This document shows, piece after piece, positions 56,251 to 64,000 of a stretch of DNA of 64,000 nucleotides; position 1 is the first letter of the stretch; the number at the start of each line of letters is the position of its first letter. Below the pieces are notes generated by a model. That model was not told the DNA's origin and searched no databases. It saw only the letters and a list, made by a program, of their open reading frames with translations. The translations under genes and the position numbers were made by a program. Location of the stretch: the NCBI GenBank assembly GCA_017165825.1, contig CM029369.1, positions 9,734,841 to 9,798,840 of the forward strand. The letters run 5' to 3'. Source of the DNA: Hepsetus odoe (lineage: Eukaryota; Chordata; Actinopteri; Characiformes; Hepsetidae).

Positions 56251-57072
56251 TTCATTCTAGTAACCTGCTTACATTCAGAAACTGATGAGGAACTATTTTC
56301 TGGACATGTAAATGCCTATAAGCCCTGTAACTGACTGAGGCAAAAGAAGTCATTGTCTTCAGCTTCCCCAGATAACTGATGTTTTAAAACACAAAGATGC
56401 ATTTTTTAGAAGAGGAATCACGTGTAGTTACTCTGCAACAGGTCACATATAGTAGTTAGGAAATATTGCACAACCACTAGGCTAATGTTTACTTGTGTGT
56501 AAGAGACCTTTGACACAACTCCAGAAATGCAGCTCTTGCATGTATTCTGGCTTCATGTGCTACGGAAGGTAGTTGAATCAGACTAAGGTTTCAAAACACA
56601 ATTTTGCCTCTTTCCACTACTGCATGGCTAAATAAATGGGAGATTTCCAATTCAATAAAGCAACTATGGTAAGTAGTCCTTTATTTGTAACCTTGAAATG
56701 TCAATAGTCTATATTTTTGTGTACTGTATCAACAGTTTGATTAGGTGTTAACCAAGCAAAGAAATGTAAGTCTTTGTTCTGTTGTAGACCATGCTGCATG
56801 TACATTAAGAAAAGGTCAACATGAGGTGTATCCATAAATAATTTTCTAGCCTATTTCATGCAGAAAAGGCCATCTGGTGTCTTTCTGCAGGACAATTCTG
56901 TACATTGGTGCCCCCACCTATAAGCATGCTGCATCCCCTTATCACTGCAGTCGCCGCATATATACATTTACCCTTTTTATATAATTATTGTATAAAATCC
57001 ACAAAAAGTCTTCTTTCAAGATCACTCACATACAAAGCATGTAGACCATATAGAGGTTTCAAGGTTTTCATA
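56251..57072. other. Intergenic, nothing else recognised
   Basis: Non-coding; includes the AATAAA at 56654-56659 that may end the first SDR transcript. Confidence 0.45.
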
Positions 57073-57256
57073 GGGGTGTTGGTGGTCTAGTGGTAGGATT
57101 CTTTCCTATGGATCAAGAGGTCGCAGGTCCAAATCCCATCTCTAGCACTACTATCATTGGATTCCTGAACAAGACCTTTAACCCTGAGTTGCCTCAAGGG
57201 GACTATCCCTGGAATTCGGAATTTCTGGATTAAGCATCTGCTAAAATGCCTTAAAT
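57073..57256 (+). mobile_element. tRNA-headed SINE (type B)
   Basis: 'GTTGGTGGTCTAGTGGTAGG' head, 'CTGAACAAGACCTTTAACCC' and an eroded tail. Confidence 0.75.
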
Positions 57257-57554
57257 ATGGTCACACAATGACCACCAGGTGGTGGCAGTCAGACACACAA
57301 AGCTCTGCACGCTGGGAGTTGTGTATGTTTTCCCTTCAAGTGGAGCAGCAACAACAGGGTCTAATAAGGCTCATTAGGAATATGACAAAAATGAGTAAAA
57401 TTATACAAAGCCAACATTTCTATATATAAAAAGTAATAACTTTCTTTAAAAAGAACTTTTCTAGTAACACAAATGTAAAAAAAAAAGAAATTTCATAGAA
57501 TACATAAAATACACAGAAAGAAAGAACCAGGACTACTATGCAGCAACACTTAAA
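57257..57554. other. Intergenic, nothing recognised
   Basis: Short non-coding spacer between two SINEs, with a poly-A run near 57478. Confidence 0.45.
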
Positions 57555-57801
57555 AGTGAAAGTGGGTATTCTTGTCGTTGTGAAACACAGCACCGCACAC
57601 AGTAAACCACAGCGAAATTCAACCTCTGCATTTTACCCATACACACATGCAGCAGGGGGCAGCTATTAAAAGTGCCTGGGGAGCAGTGATGGGAATGGTA
57701 TCTTGCTCAAGGGTACCTCAAGGCAACCTACTGATCTGGGATTCAAACCCATGACCTTCAGATCCTGGGGCCTAGTCCCAAACCACTTGGCCACGGCTGC
57801 C
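57555..57801 (-). mobile_element. tRNA-headed SINE (type A)
   Basis: Reverse orientation: 'GTGAAAGTGGGTATTCTTGTC' end, 'GGTATCTTGCTCAAGGGTACC', 'GGGATTCAAACCC' B box and 'GGCCAAGTGGTTTGGG' head on minus. Confidence 0.8.
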
Positions 57802-57917
57802 AAAAGATAGAGAACCTAAGAGTTTCAAAATGTTTAGTCTTGGATGTTCAGCTGCCGAAACACAAAATAGCTGCTACAGGTGAGGAATGTTTTTGCTAAT
57901 CTGTCAGCAGGTCAGAC

Positions 57918-58567
57918 ATGTCTGTTTTACAGGTGGTCTCCTCTGATGTAGTCTGGTTATGCGGCTTGACCCTCCTTGCTCTTGCAGCCACATTTTGGTA
58001 TGTGAGAGGCTGGCTTAAAATTGCTGACATCTGTCAGAAATATGTGTTCATCACGGGATGTGACAGTGGATTTGGGAATCTGCTGGCCCGCCAGCTGGAC
58101 CAGCAGGGTTTTCATGTGATTGCTGGCTGTCTAACTGAAGCTGGAGCAGCTGGCCTGCAGGCAACAGCCTCCACAGGCCTGAAGACAGTGCTTCTTGATG
58201 TGACCAAAAGAGAAAGCATCTCCAGTGCAGTGGAGCTGGTGCAGCGAGAGGTTGGAGAGAAAGGTGATTGGGGGCTGGGGGCTAAAGGGGGCTACGGTGC
58301 CAGCTTGTGTCAAGCACAGCCAAAGATAAAGTGAAGATAGAGTTGCCTTGATGACCACATAGCCTTCGCACCTAACCCATAAATCTGCATTTTTTAGTAT
58401 GAGACAGAGAAGAAGCTTCATGAGACTGAGAAATTCAGTAAATTTTATCAATGGTGCAAATATTTTACATGTTCTGTTCAGAAAGTTTCAATAACAATTT
58501 TGACATCTTTGATTCCTGAGGAGTTTTATTCAGACTTTTGTTTAATACAATATATGCTGTAAAAATT

Positions 58568-58630
<63 letters not shown>

Positions 58631-61521
58631 AACAGAAAGAAAAATTTGATTACACACCCAGGAAAAAAATATATTGTCCTATATTCAAAGTAGAACTTTA
58701 CAATTAAACCTCAATAATTTGTAGTTCTACGACAAAGATTAGATTTACCATGAACATTCAAGTAAAAACACTTTTCCTGAAATGTATGGTCATCTTTTCT
58801 GGTGTTTAATAACTTTGACAGTAAAGTTTACATTTTGATTTTAAGCAGAACTATGAAAAGTGCCAATTTACTGTAAAAAAAAAAAAAATGTTATATATTA
58901 ATATATATTAATATATTAATATAACATTATATATTAATATAACATAGAAAACAGTTTACAGTTTTATTACTAAATTTGATCGTACTTTTTCTCGAGCGTA
59001 CACCTTTTTATTCAAATATTAAGTAAATCTGAAATATGACTGAAGTATTGTCCTTACTCAGGCATAGTTCAACTTAAACATCTGTCTATAGCAACGCACC
59101 ATGCTGGCCCTTTCATATAGTTTCACATTTCATTTCTTTAAAACAACTGCTAATGATGCCATTGGTAAGTTGGATGTGCCATATATATTACATTTTCATT
59201 TTCAGTTCAGTTTTAGTTGAGTTTTGGAGCGCTACTGGATTTCTTTCATATCTCTGTAAAGTTCTTGCAACTCTACACTTTACACTCTTGCAGATTTGTG
59301 ACAACTTCATAAAACTTTTTTATGTGAATAAGAGGAGATCTTGTTCCCATCTTACAGGTCTGTGGGGTTTGGTGAATAATGCTGGCAGGTCTGTCCCTAT
59401 TGGCCCCACAGAGTGGATGCAACTGGAGGACTTCAAGAAGGTTTTGGATGTGAATCTGATTGGGCTGATAGATGTGACCCTGCAGTTCCTGCCTTTGCTG
59501 AAGAAGGCTAAGGGTAGGGTTGTGAACGTAGCCAGTGTACTTGGCAGGCTATCCTTGACGGGAGGAGGATACTGTGTGTCCAAATGGGGTGTGGAGGCAT
59601 TTTCAGATGGATTGAGGTATTGTGCATCAACAGTACACAATTTTTTAATTATTTTATTATGGCACTTTATGGCACTTGACTAAAAAAGAGCATAAAAAAA
59701 ATTTCCCATAGTTGGCTGTAACAAATGCACAGCTGTTATTAGAAAATAAACCTTTCTTTGTCTTTTCCATCTTTTACTGTAACAATGATCACTTACAAAC
59801 TGATCAAAAAGGGCTTAAATTTAAAAAAATTTTCATTCATTGTTAATCATGAATAATACAACAAACGTACATATACATACACACATACATATACATATAT
59901 ACACTGCTCAAAAAAACTAAAGGAACACTTTTTTTTATCAGAGTATAGCATCAAGTCAGTTAAACCTCTGGGATGTTGATCTGGTCAGTTCAGTAGCAGA
60001 GGGGGTTGTTAATCAGTGTCAGCTGTTTTAGTGTTGATGAAATTAACAACAGGAGCACTAAAGGGGCAACAATGAGACGACCCCAAAAACAGCAATGTTT
60101 TGCAGGTGGAGGCCACAGACATTTTTTCACTCCTCATATTTTTTGACAGCTTTTCAGTAATTTTGCATTTGACTCGGGTCAGTGTCACTACTGGAAGCAT
60201 GAGGCAATACCGGCACCCTACAGAGGTTGCTGCAATGACATTTCAGGAAATTGGACTAGCCTGACACATCAGTGTTTCAGTTTAAATTTCTTGGTGACTT
60301 CGAATTAAGCCTTCTGCAGGTTGATCATTTTCATTTTCATCAAATGATGTGTCATCCTTTTGTTCCTCACACATTACCCATTCCATATCAGTTTGGATAA
60401 CCAGCATGATTTTTTTTTCCAGTTGAGATCTGATGTGTTTTAAAAGTGTTCCTTTAATTTTTCTGAGCAGTGGATAGATAGATAGATATATTGTGCACTA
60501 TATGATTGGTCCTCTCTTTCTGGCTACTGACTATGCAGAAAGCTCTCACTCAGGTAGTACCACCAGTTTCAGATTTACTGAAGTTAAGTGATTTTACCAA
60601 ACCTTCGCCAATGATTTTATTTTTTTTACTGAACTGGGTAAATCAACTTTTAGTAATGAGACACCAGTAAGCTGGAATGTGATACAAGACACATTAAATC
60701 TAGTATGCTCTTTCCTCTTAGGGTTTTCTACTTTTACATTTATTTTGTGATTCAAGACTAGACTAGACTAAACTCAAAAAGCTTTTAAATCATTACCTCT
60801 TACAAATTATTCTCTGTTTTGAATATCTTTGTATTCTTTTTGCATGACGTGCCTGTCTATCGGTTTATTCATGTATTTATTTATTTCACTCTAATTAGGA
60901 GAGACATGCAACATTTTGGCATTAAAGTAAGCATTATTGAGCCTGGATTCTTCAAAACACAAGTAACAGACCCAAATCTTATCGAAGCTGATCTAAAATC
61001 ACGATGGAACAGCCTCTCAGCTGATGTGAGGAGATCATATGGAGACTCATACCTGCAGGAATGTTAGTAGTTCTGAAACAAATTCAACAAGTTAACAGTG
61101 AATGAGGTGTCTCGAGGTCTGAGTTTATGTCTAAATGTTTTGTTTGGAAAAGCACCTGCCTATAGATTATGAACTAATTTTGTGACTCAAAGACATTTCT
61201 AATTCAAATTGCTTGGCAATTAATGCTTATAAGGAAAATGTCTTAGATACTGTTTCTGTACTGGATGTGACGGTGATACATTTTCCCAAACTGTCTTTCC
61301 TAGATTTTAAGGCCCAGGCTTTCTCCATGGGCATTTTGTGCAGTGAAGACATTTCCAAAGTGACCTCATGCATGCAGCATGCACTCTCTGCAAAGTACCC
61401 TTGCACGCGCTATGGAGCAGGCTGGGATGCAAAACTCTTATGGATACCTCTGACATACCTGCCTGCATTTGTTGCTGACTTTATTGTCAATACACTCCTG
61501 CCATCACCTAAAGCAAGTTGA
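57918..61521 (+). CDS. Retinol dehydrogenase/DHRS9-like short-chain dehydrogenase, tandem copy 2
   Basis: Paralogue of the gene at 52919, same strand. Coding exons 57918-58263, 59358-59616, 60899-61062 and 61304-61521 total 987 nt (328 aa). Exons 2 and 3 have exactly the same lengths (259 and 164) as in copy 1. Motifs: hydrophobic N-terminal segment (about 11-29), TGCDSGFG (46-53), NNAG (122-125), catalytic N148, S175, Y187-x3-K191, then 'IEPGFFKT' and 'GWDAKLLWIP'. The ATG at 57918 is the only in-frame start before the cofactor motif. A possible acceptor (GTTTTACAG) just after it could mean an alternative upstream first exon. AATAAA at 61579-61584 is the likely polyA signal. Probably an ER-bound retinol/steroid dehydrogenase. 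It resembles RDH16/RDH7-type proteins as much as DHRS9, so no symbol is given. Confidence 0.87.
58571..58628. repeat. (TA)n microsatellite in SDR copy 2 intron 1
   Basis: About 28 alternating TA units; potentially unstable or cruciform-forming. Confidence 0.9.
59902..60472. mobile_element. Non-autonomous TIR DNA transposon (MITE-like) in SDR copy 2 intron 2
   Basis: Inverted termini 'CACTGCTCAAAAAAACTAAA' / 'TTTAATTTTTCTGAGCAGTG', each followed inward by GGAACACTT or its complement. The 571-bp interior has no transposase. Left flank is TA; the right flank is not a clean TA. Confidence 0.7.
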
Positions 61522-61584
61522 GTGGCAAATTAACACTTTCTAGCTGAAGTCTGTGTTAGAAGTAGGTGTGAAATATGGAATAAA

Positions 61585-62051
61585 AAAATATATATATTCC
61601 TCCTACAGCTTGATAAGGATACTGGGTGGTGATTATACATGTAGAATCATGACAACATGAAGAACTATGCAAATGTTAAAATGGTTCTTTGCATGGTGAA
61701 ATGGTTCTCCTTCATTATTGGTGGAACAACACATATATGGTTCTTGAAGCAGCATTTGAATCAGAAAGGGTTCCACAGCTGTTATCGAAGAACCTTTTTT
61801 ATATTCGATAGGAGAGTTATCATTAAGTCTGAGATGTAAAGTGACACTGAGGTTTACTTTTTGCTGTTAAAGTGTCTTAAATCCTATTTAATCAGAGTTT
61901 TCACCTTTATAGTAGCTTATGAATATCAAATGATGCCACTGTTCTAGAAAATATGTACACATGTACAAACATTTTTTTTCCTGCAAAAGATTGGCTTGAG
62001 TCACTTTTTAATGAAACATTTAGGTTCTCCATTCTATCACAACTACTTTTA
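61585..62051. other. Intergenic, nothing recognised
   Basis: Non-coding sequence after the second SDR gene. Confidence 0.45.
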
Positions 62052-62269
62052 GTGAAAGTGACTTTTTGAAACAGCACAGCACACAGTGCACCATAACAGA
62101 ATGCATCTTCTGCATTTAACCCATAAACACACTGTGCAGCAGTGGGCAGTCATATCCAACGTGATAGGGATGGTACCTTGCTTAATGGTCACCTGCTGGT
62201 CTGGGATTCAAACCCACAATCTTCAGATCCCAGGCCCCTAATCCCAAACCACTAGCCACCACTGCCCGA
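62052..62269 (-). mobile_element. tRNA-headed SINE (type A)
   Basis: Reverse orientation with 'AGCACAGCACACAGTGCACC', 'GGTACCTTGCTTAATGGTC' and 'CACTAGCCACCACTGCCCG' (head). Confidence 0.75.
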
Positions 62270-63671
62270 CTAAAATCTCATTGCAAAGGTACAGAAGATG
62301 CATCATTACAAGCAAAACATGTTATAAAACAAGACATTTATTTGATTTTTCAGCAGCTTCTGTCAAATTTGTTTTCCAGTTCATTTCTATCTCAAGTATG
62401 TTCATTTACTTTTCATTAATATACAAAATCATACAATAACATAGAATTTACTCCTTGTATACTTCAGCTGGTAAAGAAAATTATTGGCCTGAACCGAAAG
62501 TAAATATGAAAACCTATTCACTTCTGTATACCCAGTCCAGTGAAAACTTTCAGGTCAATAAAGAAGGAAAATGGTATTTTACAGCTGAATTCAGTACACA
62601 AATAAAAAAAAATATTTTCAAGTATCATTAAAAATTCTAAATATAGGACACTGTTATATAATTTCCTTCATTGAACAAAAAAAACTGCTCCTCTGCCCTG
62701 CAAACAAAGCAAGGAGGAAAGACATGTCTGTTTTCATACTTATTGTTAATAACAGTCTGCTCTGATATCAGTCCCTTTCTCTTAAATGATAGGATTCCAG
62801 TCCAAATGCTACAGGAATGCTACCCTTACATTTCAGTACGTGCCTTCTATAATTAAATGATGAATAGATGCTTGCAAGACATTGATCAAGAAGGTTTCTT
62901 AAGTATGATTCATCTTGGGGCAGTGAAGCACGAGTCATTGTGATTTAATCCAAAAGCATACTTGAAAATAAGGTAAGTATACTCAGATAACAGTTGTCTT
63001 TAGCAGTCTGTGAATTCAAAAATGATAACATTATTTAATAGTGAGATATTTTTAATACGGAAAACATACTGCCGAGGAACTGATTGTGAGCAGTGGACCA
63101 AATAGTAATCTGCTCTCCTTCATTGTATTGGTCAGTCCACAGATGAGGTATATAAATATGCAAGATGAGCTTGTTCTAGTGGCAAATCTTGAATGAAACT
63201 AATATGCAAAAAAAGTTGGCAAATTCATGGCAACCAATTGCAGCCCATTATTTTTACCTGCATGTCGCTATGCATGCTTGTCACCATGTTTAAGTATCTC
63301 TATGAAAAAGAATAATCTATTTGCAAAATAATCTATTACCAAAGGATATTACCAAAAATCTTTTCAAATTTACAAATGTACAACATATTCATAACATTTA
63401 CCATCAGCAGCATCAGTGCAAAGATATACATATAGTACATCACAATAAAAAATCATAAAACATGAATTGGCATAAGAAACAGCAGAAGGCATAGTCTGAA
63501 TAGACTTTTTTTTCTGTGGGTTATACAAACATCTAGTCTCTTTTCAAAATAATCTTAAGGTTTTTTTTGTACACAGGCTGCATATAAAAATAGATTCTGT
63601 GCAAAGAGGGGTAGTTTGTCTTTGTTTTTCCCCTTGTGTGTGAAAGAGAGTTAGAGAGAGGAAAGGGACAG
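62270..63671 (-). other. Probable lrp2 3' UTR and downstream DNA
   Basis: A/T-rich non-coding sequence following the lrp2 stop on minus. A minus-strand AATAAA (TTTATT on plus) occurs near 62338. The UTR boundary cannot be fixed from sequence alone. Confidence 0.4.
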
Positions 63672-63836
63672 TTATATGTCACTGTCCTCTTTCACTAGGT
63701 TGGCTGTGTCTCTGAAGGTGTCCTCTGTAGGGGAGTACATGCTTGGTTTCTCCCGCTTTGTAGGCTTCGGCGGTGGTACAAAGGGAGATGGCTGGCTGGA
63801 GGAACTGTCTTCCACGCTGCCTGCAGCCTGCTCATC
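63672..63836 (-). CDS. lrp2: Megalin (LRP2), last coding exon
   Basis: Partial gene: only the final exon lies in the window. A minus-strand acceptor (AAGATGCAG) ends at 63837. The exon encodes about 54 residues: 'DEQAAGSVEDSSSSQPSPF', a proline-rich 'VPPPKPTKREKPSMYSP' and the megalin-type C-terminus 'TEDTFRDTANLVKEDSDI'. The tail ends in a PDZ-ligand-like motif (S-D-I; mammalian megalin ends S-E-V). The full protein is a giant endocytic receptor of absorptive epithelia. Convergent with the SDR genes, as in mammals. Whether it is teleost lrp2a or lrp2b cannot be told here. Confidence 0.88.
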   Translation of the reverse strand, partial: DEQAAGSVEDSSSSQPSPFVPPPKPTKREKPSMYSPTEDTFRDTANLVKEDSDI

Positions 63837-64000
63837 CTGCATCTTAAACCACATAAGCACAGTCACAACACTATTAATGAATGTAACTGGTTTAAGTGAT
63901 TACCATAGAACTTCAGCAGAAGAGACGAAGAGGTGGTGCAAAGCACAGAGCAAAGGAGTAATGCTCATCTATTTATAAATCTACAAAATCTCACTATACA
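63837..64000 (-). other. lrp2 intron (partial)
   Basis: Intron sequence upstream of the last lrp2 exon; the preceding exon is outside the window. Confidence 0.6.

Overview
The window is AT-rich, intron-bearing vertebrate DNA from a ray-finned fish. Evidence: spliced orthologues of vertebrate genes, tRNA-headed SINEs, Tc1-like transposons, RTE- and L2-type LINEs and small LTR elements of teleost type. The species cannot be fixed from the sequence; an otophysan teleost is only a guess.

Region 1 (about 1-34,000, genes all on +) is a tandem cluster of single-exon seven-helix receptors that resemble bitter taste receptors (TAS2R). Three copies are intact (2253-3293, 6722-7717, 32536-33525). Four are decayed (13983-14848, 20033-20960, 25490-25760, 27856-28515). 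The space between them is filled by retroelements: L2-like and RTE-like LINEs, a Ty3/gypsy remnant, a small LTR element, SINEs and a Tc1/mariner relic. A 15-bp near-palindrome of consensus ATTTG(C/A)ATTG(C/T)AAAT, built from octamer (POU-factor) half sites, lies upstream of six of the seven receptor loci. Two further copies have no receptor left beside them. This is the most interesting signal in the window.

Region 2 (35,839-47,044, minus strand) is a complete abcb11 (bile salt export pump). I resolved 26 coding exons with consensus splice sites. Their summed length is 3,945 nt, an intact frame of 1,314 residues plus stop. Introns carry a solo LTR, a Tc1-like transposon with a nested SINE, and RTE fragments.

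Region 3 (51,590-61,521, plus strand) holds two tandem short-chain dehydrogenases of the DHRS9/retinol dehydrogenase group. Each has four coding exons with identical lengths for exons 2 and 3. At the right edge (63,672-63,836, minus) is the last coding exon of lrp2 (megalin).

The order and orientations abcb11(-), dhrs9-like(+), lrp2(-) match the mammalian ABCB11-DHRS9-LRP2 neighbourhood. This supports orthology; the receptor cluster occupies the side beyond abcb11's 3' end. The genes are individually regulated eukaryotic units, not an operon. Functional themes are chemoreception, bile salt secretion, retinoid/steroid metabolism and endocytosis.
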